A DNA stretch of 20,449 nt from Alistipes sp. CAG:268 (GCA_000434235.1 FR892023.1:28817-49265), one strand, 5' to 3'. Positions 1 through 11,451 are shown, counted from the stretch's first letter. The notes: generated by a model not told the origin, from the letters alone. Made by a program: numbers and translations.

Positions 1-817
1 GCGGACAACCAACCTGAACCGCTGCGTGCAGCACGCCGCCCGCAACGGCATGCACTACCTGACCTACCTCGAGGAGGTGACCGACCTGGTGCACAAGGTG
101 CAGACGGCCTACAACGAGAACCTCAAGCGCCTGCAGGCCAAGGGCATGCTTCCGCTGTTCGATGCGGGGTACATCAACCTCTCGCGCCAATACCTCACCA
201 TCGGCGTAAACGGGCTGGTCGAGGCCGCCGAGTTCCTCGGAATCCCCATCAGCGACAACGACGACTACGCCGCCTTCGTGCAGGACGTGCTGGGGCTGAT
301 CGAACGCTACAACCGCAAGTACCGCTCGAAGGAGCTGATGTTCAACTGCGAGATGATCCCGGCGGAGAACGTCGGCGTGAAACACGCCAAGTGGGACCGC
401 GAGGACGGCTATGCCGTGCCGCGCGACTGCTACAACTCCTATTTCTACGTGGTCGAGGACGACTCGCTGAACATCATCGACAAGTTCCGCCTGCACGGAC
501 ACCGCTACATCGAACACCTCACGGGCGGCTCGGCACTGCACATGAACCTCGAAGACCACCTCTCGAAGGAGCAGTACCGCCACCTGCTGCGCGTAGCGGC
601 GCAGGAGGGTTGCAACTACTTCACGTTCAACATCCCGAACACCGTATGCAACGCCTGCGGGCACATCGACAAGCGCTACCTGAAGGAGTGCCCCTCGTGC
701 CACTCGCACGACCTGGACTACCTGACCCGCGTGATCGGCTACATGAAGCGCGTCTCGAACTTCTCGGCGGCCCGCCAGCAGGAGGCCTCACGGCGCTATT
801 ATGCCAAAGCGGAATAG
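1..817 (+). CDS. nrdD: Anaerobic ribonucleoside-triphosphate reductase, C-terminal part (5' truncated by window)
   Basis: The large subunit of class III ribonucleotide reductase makes deoxyribonucleotides from ribonucleoside triphosphates without oxygen, using a glycyl radical. The frame is open from base 2, upstream of the first in-frame GTG at 26, so the start lies outside the window and only about 271 residues are visible. A zinc-binding pair of CxxC motifs is present (Cys codons at 647, 656, 689 and 698). It is followed by the glycyl-radical loop RVIGYM, with the radical Gly codon at 737-739, about 26 residues from the C-terminus as in the family. The gene ends with TAG at 815-817, overlapping the start of nrdG, its activase, which implies coupled translation. 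Identification is firm; length and regulation cannot be judged because the 5' end is missing. Confidence 0.96.
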   Translation, partial: RTTNLNRCVQHAARNGMHYLTYLEEVTDLVHKVQTAYNENLKRLQAKGMLPLFDAGYINLSRQYLTIGVNGLVEAAEFLGIPISDNDDYAAFVQDVLGLIERYNRKYRSKELMFNCEMIPAENVGVKHAKWDREDGYAVPRDCYNSYFYVVEDDSLNIIDKFRLHGHRYIEHLTGGSALHMNLEDHLSKEQYRHLLRVAAQEGCNYFTFNIPNTVCNACGHIDKRYLKECPSCHSHDLDYLTRVIGYMKRVSNFSAARQQEASRRYYAKAE

Positions 818-1292
818 GGTGATGGTCCGCTACCACAACTTCGACATCGTCTTCGCCGAGATTCCCGACGAAACGACGCTGGCGATCAACATCACCAACT
901 GCCCGAACCGCTGCCCGGGCTGCCACAGCCCCCACCTGCAGCGCGACGGGGGCGAGAGGCTCGATGCGGAGGCGCTGCAGGGGCTGCTCGACCGCTACGG
1001 GCGCTCGGTGACCTGCGTCTGTTTCATGGGCGGCGATGCCGCACCGCACGAGATCGCCCGGCTGGCCGAAACGGTCCGCCGGAACTGTCCGGCGCTGCGC
1101 ACCGCGTGGTACTCGGGACGCGAACGCCTCCCCGAGGGGTTCGATCTCACCCGGTTCGACTACATCAAGTTGGGTCCCTGGATCGAGGCGCTCGGTCCGC
1201 TGACCGCCCCGACGACCAACCAGCGGCTCTACCGGATCGCACCGGACGGCACGATGAGCGACATCACGGCCCGCTTCCGCCGCAACAGGTGA
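801..1292 (+). CDS. nrdG: Anaerobic ribonucleoside-triphosphate reductase activating protein (radical SAM)
   Basis: This is the radical-SAM activase that abstracts hydrogen from the NrdD glycine using S-adenosylmethionine and a [4Fe-4S] cluster. The cluster motif CX3CX2C is visible as CPNRCPGC (Cys34, Cys38, Cys41), followed by the usual HSP. A later GGD segment (FMGGDA) matches the SAM-binding region of the family. The 163-residue length is normal. Two starts are possible: ATG 801, which overlaps nrdD by 17 bases, or ATG 822, five bases after the nrdD stop and giving 156 residues. The fold begins only around residue 10 (RYHNFDIVFAEIPD), so the choice is uncertain. The gene is co-transcribed with nrdD and followed by a strong hairpin at 1313-1346. 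Confidence 0.94.
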   Translation: MPKRNRVMVRYHNFDIVFAEIPDETTLAINITNCPNRCPGCHSPHLQRDGGERLDAEALQGLLDRYGRSVTCVCFMGGDAAPHEIARLAETVRRNCPALRTAWYSGRERLPEGFDLTRFDYIKLGPWIEALGPLTAPTTNQRLYRIAPDGTMSDITARFRRNR

Positions 1293-1312
1293 GCCTCCCC
1301 GCCACAGGACAG

Positions 1313-1346
1313 AAACGCCCCGGTTCGTGTACGAACCGGGGCGTTT
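1313..1346. terminator. Bidirectional rho-independent terminator between nrdG and the MFS gene
   Basis: A perfect inverted repeat has 16-bp arms at 1313-1328 and 1331-1346 around a 2-base centre (in practice a 4-base or larger loop). The GC-rich core is flanked by AAA on the left and TTTT on the right. It lies 20 bases after the nrdG stop and about 38 bases after the MFS stop on the other strand, so it can serve both converging operons. Confidence 0.9.
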
Positions 1347-1384
1347 TGCCGATCATCCCGCACATGGGCCGGAACGTACACAGG

Positions 1385-2989
1385 TCAGACCATATCGTCG
1401 CCCGTGCGGGCAAAGGTGACGCGCAGCGTCTTGTGGAAGGGGATGAAGCGCGAAATGACCGCAATGACCAGCGCCACAACAAACAACACGCCCAGCATCT
1501 CCTTGAGCGAGAGCAGCAGGGCCTGCTGCTGCAGGGTCGTATTGAGCGAATAGGTAGCCATCTGCACGGCATCGCCGTAGCTGTGCCCGCCGGCCAGAGC
1601 CGCACCGAACGACTCGCCGTAACGCGAGGCAGCCAGCGGATCAGCCATCGTCACCGTCTCGACCAGCGAATGCATGTACTTCTGTTCCAGCCGGTAAAGC
1701 GTATTGCTGTAGAACGACGTGGCCATGATCGGAGCCAGCACCGAACGGAACGTGATGAGGAAGAAGGCGTTCATGAGCAGGAACTTCGGGTTGAGGTCCT
1801 CGACGACGAACAGCGCGAAGGCGATGATGAGCGTGAGCATGCCCAGTCCCCGGATGAAGATCGGCAGGTAGAGCATCTCGTAGGTCGTATCGGGCGAGAG
1901 GAAGAAATAGAGATACCCGAAGAAGAAGGCGAAACAGGCCATGCCCCCGGCGATCAGGAAGCGGAAACGCCACCGCTGCCAGCGGAACCACCAGAAGCAG
2001 ATGAAGGCCCCGAGCAGATAACCGGGCAGAAGCCAGACGTAGAGCGAATAGGTATGCGAACTGTCCACACGGAGAATCGTCGTGAGGAAGTTCGTCAGCA
2101 GCGTGGTGGAGGTGCTGAAGAACATGACGAGCATCATGTAGAGGTACCCGACGATGGCCTTGGGCTGGTAGAGCGGCGCCAGATTGACATAGGGCCGCTC
2201 GGCGTGGTACTGGTACCAGACGAAGAAGGCGATCAGCATCGGCGCCAGAACGATGTAGATGCATATTTTGGGCGAGGACATCCAGTCGAGCACCTTGCCG
2301 TAGTTGAGCACATACATCAGCATGAGCAGCCCGGCCGAGATGAGCATCATCTCACGCACGTGCAGCTCGCGGAGCGGCACCGTGCGGTTGGTCCGGTCGT
2401 GGCGGAAGCAGACCGCCACGAAGAGGATGGCCACCAGAATGAGGGTCATCATGAAGTAGTACATGTACTTCCAGTCATAGTGGTAGGCCAGCTGCGCCGT
2501 GATGAGAATCGAAAGCTGTCCGCCGCCGTAGGTCAGCGGGTAGAAATAGGAGTAGAACTCGCTGCGGACGTTGCGCGGGCTGAAGATCTTCTGTGCATGG
2601 CGGATGAACCACAGCATGAGAAACCCCTTCAGGAAGCCGATCACGAAGCTGCAGACGATCAGGATGTCGGAATGCTTCGACGCAGCACATACCCAGCTCA
2701 GCACGAACTGCAGCACAAGGTCGCAGAGAATGAGCGTCTTGTTGGAGAAGGCATCGAGTATTTTCGGGATGATCGGGTAGGCGATGGCCATGCCGGCCGA
2801 GGCGGCATAGTACCCCATCGTGATGTCCTCGGAATTGGTGCCGAGCGTATAGGAGACCTCGAGCATGCTGCCCGTGTAGGAGCCGTTGAGCAGGATGACC
2901 GGCAGGATGACCGAGAAAGTCGTCACCAGCCCGAGCCAGTCGGGAACCCACTTGCGGACCGGAAGTCCGAGCTGCCGCACGTCGGTCAT
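1385..2989 (-). CDS. MFS transporter, 14-TM EmrB-like (drug:H+ antiporter type 2)
   Basis: This is an inner-membrane transporter of 534 residues. I count 14 hydrophobic segments, at roughly residues 18-36, 59-78 and 84-103 through to about 500-520, which is the DHA2/EmrB topology. A lysine/arginine-rich cytoplasmic tail follows the last helix. The family exports drugs, bile salts or other toxic amphipaths by proton antiport; the substrate cannot be read from this sequence. The usual MFS motif A after TM2 is poorly preserved (PKILDAFSNKT), as in other divergent EmrB-like proteins. Its ATG overlaps the stop of the upstream HlyD-type adaptor gene by ATGA (2986-2989), so the pair is translationally coupled and probably acts as an EmrAB-type pump. 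No outer-membrane channel gene lies beside it, so it may borrow a TolC-like protein from elsewhere. Confidence 0.88.
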   Translation of the reverse strand: MTDVRQLGLPVRKWVPDWLGLVTTFSVILPVILLNGSYTGSMLEVSYTLGTNSEDITMGYYAASAGMAIAYPIIPKILDAFSNKTLILCDLVLQFVLSWVCAASKHSDILIVCSFVIGFLKGFLMLWFIRHAQKIFSPRNVRSEFYSYFYPLTYGGGQLSILITAQLAYHYDWKYMYYFMMTLILVAILFVAVCFRHDRTNRTVPLRELHVREMMLISAGLLMLMYVLNYGKVLDWMSSPKICIYIVLAPMLIAFFVWYQYHAERPYVNLAPLYQPKAIVGYLYMMLVMFFSTSTTLLTNFLTTILRVDSSHTYSLYVWLLPGYLLGAFICFWWFRWQRWRFRFLIAGGMACFAFFFGYLYFFLSPDTTYEMLYLPIFIRGLGMLTLIIAFALFVVEDLNPKFLLMNAFFLITFRSVLAPIMATSFYSNTLYRLEQKYMHSLVETVTMADPLAASRYGESFGAALAGGHSYGDAVQMATYSLNTTLQQQALLLSLKEMLGVLFVVALVIAVISRFIPFHKTLRVTFARTGDDMV

Positions 2990-4056
2990 CGCCGGAGGGC
3001 TTCGGTTTCGACCATCATGCCCGCGCGCAGCAGGGCCATATCCTCACGCGAGACCCCTTCGAGTTCGATCCGCACGGGAATACGCTGCTGGACCTTCACG
3101 AAGTTGCCGGCCGAATTGTCGGTCGGGACGAGCGAATATTTCGATCCGGTGGCCTCCGAGATGGCCGATACGCGGCCGCGGAAGACCCGTCCCGGGAGGG
3201 CATCGACCTTTACGCGGACCTCCTGTCCGATGAAGATGTGGATGATCTGCGTCTCCTTGTAGTTGGCCGTGATCCACTTCTCCTCGCTGCGGACCAGGTA
3301 GGAGATCGTCTGTCCGGCCTGCACATACTGCCCCGGCTCGAGGGTACGACGTCCCATGTAACCGTCGTAGGGGGCCGTGAGCACGGTGTAGGAGAGGTTC
3401 AGCCGCGCAAGGTCCAGATCGGCCTCGCTGCGCAGGATGGCCGCTTCGGCCCCGGTGCGCCGGCGGCTGGTCTCGGCATACTGCGAACGGGCCGCCCGGC
3501 GCTGGCTCACGAGCGCATCGTAGCGGGCCTGTGCAGCCTCGTAGGCGGCCTTCTTCTGCTCGAACTGCTGCTCCGAGACCGACTCCTGCGCCAACAGGCG
3601 CTCGAAACGGTGATAGTCCTGCTCAAGCTGCCAGAGCGTGGCCCGCGCCTCGGCGATGTTGGCCTCCTGCACGGCGATGTTGTTCTCGGAGGTCTCGATG
3701 CCGGCATGCAGCACCTCGCGCGACCCCTCGGCATCGAGCATTGCGGCCTCGGCCTCCTTCACGCGGATCTGGTATTCGCGGTCGTCGAGCACCAGCAGCG
3801 TGTCGCCACGGTGCACGAACTGGTGTTCGCGGAAGCGGACCTCGCGGATGTATCCCGAGACACGGATGTTGAGTGGCGCAACATACTGATCGACAAAGGC
3901 ATCGTTGGTCACCTCGTAGCGCACGTAACGCCAGAAATAGCTTGCCGTCCACCACAGGCCCGATCCGGCCAGAGCGAGGCAAATCAGGTTCAACACGATG
4001 TTGCGGACCCTGCGCCTGCGCAAAATCCGATGTTTCTTCTTCAGTTCGTCCGTCAT
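2986..4056 (-). CDS. HlyD/EmrA-family membrane fusion protein (efflux adaptor)
   Basis: This periplasmic adaptor joins an inner-membrane exporter to an outer-membrane channel. The protein has 356 residues from ATG 4056, which gives the compact N-terminus MTDELKKKHRILRRRR followed by a single TM helix (about residues 20-42). The frame stays open up to 4209, but that would add 51 residues of non-family sequence running through the promoter, so I reject it. After the TM come a first lipoyl half (NIRVSGYIREVRFREHQFV), a long alpha-helical hairpin (about 90-190), the second lipoyl half (TAPYDGYMGRR) and a beta-barrel domain, the classic EmrA order. It overlaps the MFS transporter by four bases. 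A Bacteroidota-type promoter lies about 90 bases upstream. Confidence 0.9.
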   Translation of the reverse strand: MTDELKKKHRILRRRRVRNIVLNLICLALAGSGLWWTASYFWRYVRYEVTNDAFVDQYVAPLNIRVSGYIREVRFREHQFVHRGDTLLVLDDREYQIRVKEAEAAMLDAEGSREVLHAGIETSENNIAVQEANIAEARATLWQLEQDYHRFERLLAQESVSEQQFEQKKAAYEAAQARYDALVSQRRAARSQYAETSRRRTGAEAAILRSEADLDLARLNLSYTVLTAPYDGYMGRRTLEPGQYVQAGQTISYLVRSEEKWITANYKETQIIHIFIGQEVRVKVDALPGRVFRGRVSAISEATGSKYSLVPTDNSAGNFVKVQQRIPVRIELEGVSREDMALLRAGMMVETEALRR

Positions 4057-4142
4057 AGTTCCGATATTCGCTACCGCACCGGAGAGAGTGTCCGGGCCGC
4101 GCTTTCCGAGGCCGGAAGACCCTCCGACCGGAAACCGCACGG

Positions 4143-4174
4143 CAAAGATACTCAAAAAACGGGACCCGTCCAAA
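4143..4174 (-). promoter_or_regulatory. Promoter of the EmrAB-type operon (TTTG-N20-TATCTTTG)
   Basis: On the minus strand the -33 box TTTG (4174-4171) and the -7 box TATCTTTG (4150-4143) are separated by 20 bases, a full match to the Bacteroidota primary-sigma consensus. Transcription would start near 4136, giving a leader of about 80 bases before ATG 4056. The -33 box sits in the loop of the upstream terminator hairpin. Confidence 0.8.
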
Positions 4175-4188
4175 CGTCCGGGTCCCGT
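4154..4188 (-). terminator. Rho-independent terminator of the ATP synthase operon
   Basis: On the minus strand a 10-bp GC-rich stem (arms 4188-4179 and 4168-4159) with a 10-base loop is followed by a run of six T (4159-4154, the first T closing the stem). It begins 21 bases after the atpG stop at 4210, exactly where the operon should end. Confidence 0.9.
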
Positions 4189-4209
4189 CATCTCTTCATC
4201 GGAAAGCAA

Positions 4210-5115
4210 TCACTCCGCCTGCATGATATCCGCCAACTCGTCGGTGATAGCCTGCTGACGGCGTTTGTTGTAGGTCAGCGTAAGGTCGCCCAGAAGCTCC
4301 TGCGCGTTGTCCGTGGCGGTCTGCATGGCGATCATGCGGGCCGCATGCTCGGCCGTCGCGCTGTCGAGCAGCACCTCGAAGATCCGCATCCGCAACGTAT
4401 AGGGCAACAGCTCCTCGAGCAGCGTCCGCGGGTCGGGTTCGTAAATATAGTCGGGATGCGCATCCGACCGGGAGGGCAGGTCCCCGGCGTGCTCCGAAGC
4501 GGCACCCGCGGCTCCGTGCAGATCCGAGAAATCCGCCGGAAGGAAGACCTCCTGCCGGGGCTCCTGGTGTCCCATCGAATGGAAATGGGTATAGACCAAC
4601 ACGGCGCGGTCGATCACACCGGCCTCATAGCGGTCCATAAGCCGCTGTGCGAGTGCCGCGGCATCCCCGCTCGTGGCCTTGGAGGCCAGTTTGCGGAAGT
4701 CGTCGCATACGTCGAAACCCGCCTTGCGTGCGGCCTGCGCGATCTTCTCGCCGACGGGCCACACCTCGACCGCCTCGAAGCCCTGCCCGCGGAGCGACTC
4801 GACCTCGGCATGCAGCAGCCGGATCACATTGGCGTTGAACGCTCCGCACAACGAGCCGTCCGACGAGACGGCGACCACGACGGCACGCCGCCGGGCCTCG
4901 TGCGGCTCGGCCAGCGGCGAGGAGACCTCGAGTTCGGGGTCTGCCGTGAGCGCCGCGGCGATGTCGGCCAGACGCTCGCTGTAGGCGGCCAGCCCCTCGG
5001 CCACGTTCTGCACGCGGTGCAGTTTGGCCGAGGCGACCATCTTCATCGCCGAAGTGATCTTCAGCGTGTTGTTTACCGACGCGATGCGCGCCTTTATCTC
5101 CTTGAGGGATGCCAT
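4210..5115 (-). CDS. atpG: F1Fo ATP synthase subunit gamma
   Basis: This is the rotating central stalk of F1, whose N- and C-terminal helices form the coiled coil inside the alpha3beta3 ring. The N-terminus MASLKEIKARIASVNNTLKI and the TSAMKMVASAKL segment are the conserved gamma signature. The C-terminus (DLTLTYNKRRQQAITDELAD) matches the other end of the coiled coil. At 301 residues it is slightly longer than usual (about 285-290); the extra length appears to be a Gly/Ala/Asp-rich stretch around residues 195-225. It is the last gene of the operon, six bases after atpA, and is followed by a terminator at 4188-4154. Confidence 0.97.
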   Translation of the reverse strand: MASLKEIKARIASVNNTLKITSAMKMVASAKLHRVQNVAEGLAAYSERLADIAAALTADPELEVSSPLAEPHEARRRAVVVAVSSDGSLCGAFNANVIRLLHAEVESLRGQGFEAVEVWPVGEKIAQAARKAGFDVCDDFRKLASKATSGDAAALAQRLMDRYEAGVIDRAVLVYTHFHSMGHQEPRQEVFLPADFSDLHGAAGAASEHAGDLPSRSDAHPDYIYEPDPRTLLEELLPYTLRMRIFEVLLDSATAEHAARMIAMQTATDNAQELLGDLTLTYNKRRQQAITDELADIMQAE

Positions 5116-5121
5116 GGCGCA

Positions 5122-6702
<1,581 letters not shown>

Positions 6703-6708
6703 AACTGA

Positions 6709-7263
6709 CTAAACGATTCTTTGAGGTTTGCTTCCCAACTTGCGGCGCAGCAGCTTGAGCTGTGCCGCGAGGCTCGCATCGATCAGCACGTCGTCGATGC
6801 GGAAGACGAAGCCGCCGACCAGTTCGGGGTGCACCTCGCGACGGATGTGCACCTCGCTGTGGGTGCGCGCTTCGGCCACACGGCACAGCCTTTCGACGAA
6901 CTCCTCGCCGACGGGTGCAGCCGTCTGCAGCACGGCATCGCGGATGTTGTGCCGCTCCTTGTAGAGCCCCCGGTAGGAGTAGAGCATGAAATAGAGGTAA
7001 TGCTCCCGGTGGTGACGGAGCACCAGCCGGATGAAAGCCTCCAGCGCCGCACACGGCCGCCCGCCAAAACTGCGGCAAACGAATCCGAGCTTCTTTTCGG
7101 CCGACAGCACCGGCGAGAAGAGGGCCTCGCGCAGCGTGGCATCCTCACGGTAGCAGCCGATCAGCCGCTTCACCTCGTCGTAGGTGCGCCGCTCCTCGCC
7201 GCCGGCCGCGGCATACGCCGCCAGCGCCTTTGCATAACGATTGGCAATCAATCCGGTATACAT
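6709..7263 (-). CDS. atpH: F1Fo ATP synthase subunit delta
   Basis: The delta subunit caps F1 and ties it to the peripheral stalk of b subunits. The 184-residue protein shows the family N-terminus (GLIANRYAKALAAYAA) and the C-terminal signature HPELVGGFVFRIDDVLIDASL, where family members carry the conserved GG-x-x-x-x-x-x-D pattern. Delta is the most variable F1 subunit, so position also supports the call: it lies between atpF (3-base gap) and atpA (6-base gap), its normal place. Confidence 0.95.
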   Translation of the reverse strand: MYTGLIANRYAKALAAYAAAGGEERRTYDEVKRLIGCYREDATLREALFSPVLSAEKKLGFVCRSFGGRPCAALEAFIRLVLRHHREHYLYFMLYSYRGLYKERHNIRDAVLQTAAPVGEEFVERLCRVAEARTHSEVHIRREVHPELVGGFVFRIDDVLIDASLAAQLKLLRRKLGSKPQRIV

Positions 7264-7266
7264 GGT

Positions 7267-7779
7267 TTAAGCCTCCTTCTGGGTTTTCCGCCGTTCCATT
7301 TCGTCGAGCATCGCCTCGGCAAGCCGCGTCTGCGCCTGCTCGTCGTCGAGTTTCGCGCGCAGCATCTTCTCGGTGACGGCAATCGAGAGCAGCGCCACCT
7401 GATGGCGCGCATCCTGCAGGATGGCCTCGCGTTCGGCCTCGGCCTTCGCACGGGCGGCGGCAACGATCCGCTCGCCCTCCTCGTCGGCCTTGCGGCGCGC
7501 TTCGCGCAGCAGCTGCTCGCGCGTTGCGGCGGCTTCGCGCAGCAGCTCCGTGCGTTCGCGGGCGGCCTCCTCGAGGATCGCATCGCCCTCGGCACGCAGG
7601 CTGGCGAGCTTGCGCTCGGCCTCACGCGCCGCGTCGAGCGACGAATCGATGAACTCCTTGCGCGAATCGATCGACCGGAGAATCACCGGAAAACCGAATT
7701 TCGCCAGCAGGATGAAGACGACGGCGAACGCAAGGGTCATCCAGAAAAGCAGTCCCGCTTCGGGTTGCAAGAGTCCCAT
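7267..7779 (-). CDS. atpF: F1Fo ATP synthase subunit b
   Basis: Subunit b forms the peripheral stator stalk. It has 170 residues: a single membrane helix near the N-terminus (about 10-34, FWMTLAFAVVFILLAKFGFP) and then a long, highly charged Ala/Glu/Arg-rich coiled coil (about 38-135) that reaches up to delta. The pattern and length are typical for the family. The ATG at 7779 lies 23 bases after the atpE stop, and the TAA ends 3 bases before atpH. Only one b-type gene is present, so the stalk is presumably a homodimer. Confidence 0.96.
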   Translation of the reverse strand: MGLLQPEAGLLFWMTLAFAVVFILLAKFGFPVILRSIDSRKEFIDSSLDAAREAERKLASLRAEGDAILEEAARERTELLREAAATREQLLREARRKADEEGERIVAAARAKAEAEREAILQDARHQVALLSIAVTEKMLRAKLDDEQAQTRLAEAMLDEMERRKTQKEA

Positions 7780-7802
7780 GGTCCGCTAAGTTTTTTGCGG
7801 GC

Positions 7803-8015
7803 TTAAAGCGCCATGAAACAAACGGCAACGGCGAACAGGGCCACGCCCTCGATCAGGGCGGCCACGATGATCATGCTCGTACGCACCTTTCCGGCGGCTT
7901 CCGGCTGACGCCCGATGGCCTCCATGGCGGCCGATCCGATCTTACCGATACCAAGCGCTGCACCGATGACAGCGATCGCTGCGCCGAGAGCGGCGCCGAC
8001 AGTTCCCAATTCCAT
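7803..8015 (-). CDS. atpE: F1Fo ATP synthase subunit c (proton-type rotor ring)
   Basis: The 70-residue hairpin protein is the monomer of the membrane rotor ring. Helix 1 is Gly/Ala-rich, the polar loop has the invariant RQPEA (36-40), and helix 2 carries the ion-binding Glu56 (AALIEGVALF). I start at ATG 8015 rather than an in-frame TTG at 8024, because ATG gives the usual short N-terminus. Compared with known Na+-dependent c subunits, the helix-1 glutamine is replaced by a hydrophobic residue and Glu56 is followed by Gly-Val instead of Ser/Thr. H+ coupling is therefore inferred. The 46-base gap to atpB is very AT-rich against the high-GC surroundings, which could favour strong translation of this high-copy subunit. 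Confidence 0.96.
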   Translation of the reverse strand: MELGTVGAALGAAIAVIGAALGIGKIGSAAMEAIGRQPEAAGKVRTSMIIVAALIEGVALFAVAVCFMAL

Positions 8016-8061
8016 AATTCTCAACGATTAATTGTTCGACATTTATTTGATTCTTGTTTTT

Positions 8062-9273
8062 CTATCGGGTTTCATCCTTTCCGGAGGCCGTCTCCCCGTC
8101 GGCCGGCTCGCCGTGCTCCTGTGCCAGGCCGATGAAGACGGCCGAGAGCATCGTAAAGACGTAGGCCTGCAGGTAGGCCACCAGCAGTTCGAGGCAGTTC
8201 ATGAATATGGTCAGCAGCACCGACACCGCAGTCATCGACGAATTGACCGCCGCACCGGCCTCGGCCGTGACGAAAATGACGCACGTCAGGATCAGGATCA
8301 CGGCATGTCCGGCCATCATGTTGGCAAACAGACGGATCATCAGCGCGAAGGGCTTGGTGAAGATGCCCACCAGTTCGATGAACGGCACGATCGGGATGGG
8401 GACCTTGAGCCACGTCGGCACGTCGGACCAGAAGATGTCCTTCCAATAGTGGCGGGTACCGAACAGATTGACGGCCAGGAACGTCGCCACGGCCAGGACC
8501 AGCGTCACGGCGATGTTGCCCGTGACGTTCGCACCGCCCGGGAAGAAGGGGATCAGCCCCATGAGGTTGTTCACGAAGATGAAGAAGAAGACCGTCAGCA
8601 GGTAGGGTGCGAAACGGCGGTAACCGGCCCCCACGCACGGAGCGATGATGTCATCGACGAGCGACTCGACGAGCGATTCGAAGAGTCCGACGAATCCGCG
8701 CGGTGCCGGAGAGTCGGCCTTGCGGCCGCGGTAGCAGCGGGCCACGCCGAGGACGATGAGCACAAGGATCAGGCTGTTGATGAGCAGCCCGGCGACGACC
8801 TTCGTGATCGAAAGGTCCAGCGGCCGGAGATCGCTGCCGTCGGCCTGACGTTCGACGATCTTGCCGGCATGTTCGCCCTCCGTGGCGATGCGCAGCCCCT
8901 CGTGTTCGGCGCCGCCGTGCAGGTGCTTCGACGAGAAGCAGTGCCACCCGCTCGACGGACTGCGGACGATTACCGGCAGGGAGAAGGAGAGTTCGTGGCC
9001 GCCGATCGACCCCATGTGCCATTCGTAGGCATCGCCGATGTGGCCCAACACGATCTCCTTGACGTTCAGCCCGGCCTCTTCATCCGCCTGCCCGGCATCC
9101 GAGGCCGCATCGCCCGATCCACGGGTCACGGAGACGGAGTCGGCGACGGTCTGCACCGCCGGCTCGGCAGCCGGAGAGCCCCCCTGCGGCAGGGCCGGCG
9201 CCACGGCCGGCAGCAGCAGTGCGGCCAACGGCAGGAAAAACGCCCGGAAAACAGTATTTGACAATTTTGACAT
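8062..9273 (-). CDS. atpB: F1Fo ATP synthase subunit a with long exported N-terminal extension
   Basis: Subunit a forms the two ion half-channels beside the c-ring. The protein has 403 residues against about 240-270 in most bacteria. The membrane core begins near residue 156 and ends with the family signatures: NNLMGLIPF, the essential stator Arg at 314 in ALMIRLFANM, and a last helix with LVAYLQAYVF. In front of the core are a signal peptide (residues 1-29, MSKLSNTVFR then a Leu/Ala-rich stretch) and about 125 residues of Asp/Glu/His-rich, presumably periplasmic sequence. Such extensions are known in Bacteroidota AtpB. I start at ATG 9273; an in-frame TTG at 9288 would overlap the atpC stop. 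The spacing to atpC is 11 bases. Confidence 0.95.
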   Translation of the reverse strand: MSKLSNTVFRAFFLPLAALLLPAVAPALPQGGSPAAEPAVQTVADSVSVTRGSGDAASDAGQADEEAGLNVKEIVLGHIGDAYEWHMGSIGGHELSFSLPVIVRSPSSGWHCFSSKHLHGGAEHEGLRIATEGEHAGKIVERQADGSDLRPLDLSITKVVAGLLINSLILVLIVLGVARCYRGRKADSPAPRGFVGLFESLVESLVDDIIAPCVGAGYRRFAPYLLTVFFFIFVNNLMGLIPFFPGGANVTGNIAVTLVLAVATFLAVNLFGTRHYWKDIFWSDVPTWLKVPIPIVPFIELVGIFTKPFALMIRLFANMMAGHAVILILTCVIFVTAEAGAAVNSSMTAVSVLLTIFMNCLELLVAYLQAYVFTMLSAVFIGLAQEHGEPADGETASGKDETR

Positions 9274-9284
9274 TGCTTTGCAAA

Positions 9285-9539
9285 TCAATTCTTTGCGGCG
9301 TCTATTTCAACACACGCTTCAACTTCGTCGCGGCAGACCTTGACGAATCCGCCGACGATTCCGACCCGCTCTTCGCGGCCATCGGCCGCATAGACGATCT
9401 CGCCGCGAACAAGTCCCGAAACGAGCGGGGCATGGCCCTGCAGTACGGTGAAGGCCCCCATTTCTCCCGGAAACGAAACCTTCTCGACCGCCGTGCGGCT
9501 CACCACTCCCGAAGGGGATACGATCACCAGTTGCAACAT
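9285..9539 (-). CDS. atpC: F1Fo ATP synthase subunit epsilon, short form (beta-sandwich only)
   Basis: Epsilon sits on the gamma foot of the rotor. The protein starts at ATG 9539 (MLQLVIVSPSGVV) and has 84 residues. The open frame extends upstream to 9620, but this would overlap the end of atpD and adds no family sequence. The N-terminal beta-sandwich is complete, with FPGEMGAFTVLQGHAPL and the GFVKV segment. It stops after about ten strands and lacks the C-terminal two-helix domain that in many bacteria inhibits ATP hydrolysis. Short epsilons of this size are usual in Bacteroidota. It lies 16 bases after atpD. Confidence 0.95.
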   Translation of the reverse strand: MLQLVIVSPSGVVSRTAVEKVSFPGEMGAFTVLQGHAPLVSGLVRGEIVYAADGREERVGIVGGFVKVCRDEVEACVEIDAAKN

Positions 9540-9555
9540 GGCCTGCTCCTCCCCG

Positions 9556-11451
<1,896 letters not shown>

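Noticed and set aside
1106..3262. A 718-codon plus-strand open frame through nrdG, the terminator and the MFS gene
   Set aside because: It runs across a strong terminator and two well-supported genes in other frames, and its highly charged Glu/Arg/His-rich sequence resembles no family.
7803..8015. Possibility of a sodium-driven ATP synthase
   Set aside because: The c subunit lacks the helix-1 Gln and the Ser/Thr after the ion-binding Glu that mark Na+ sites, so proton coupling is the better reading.
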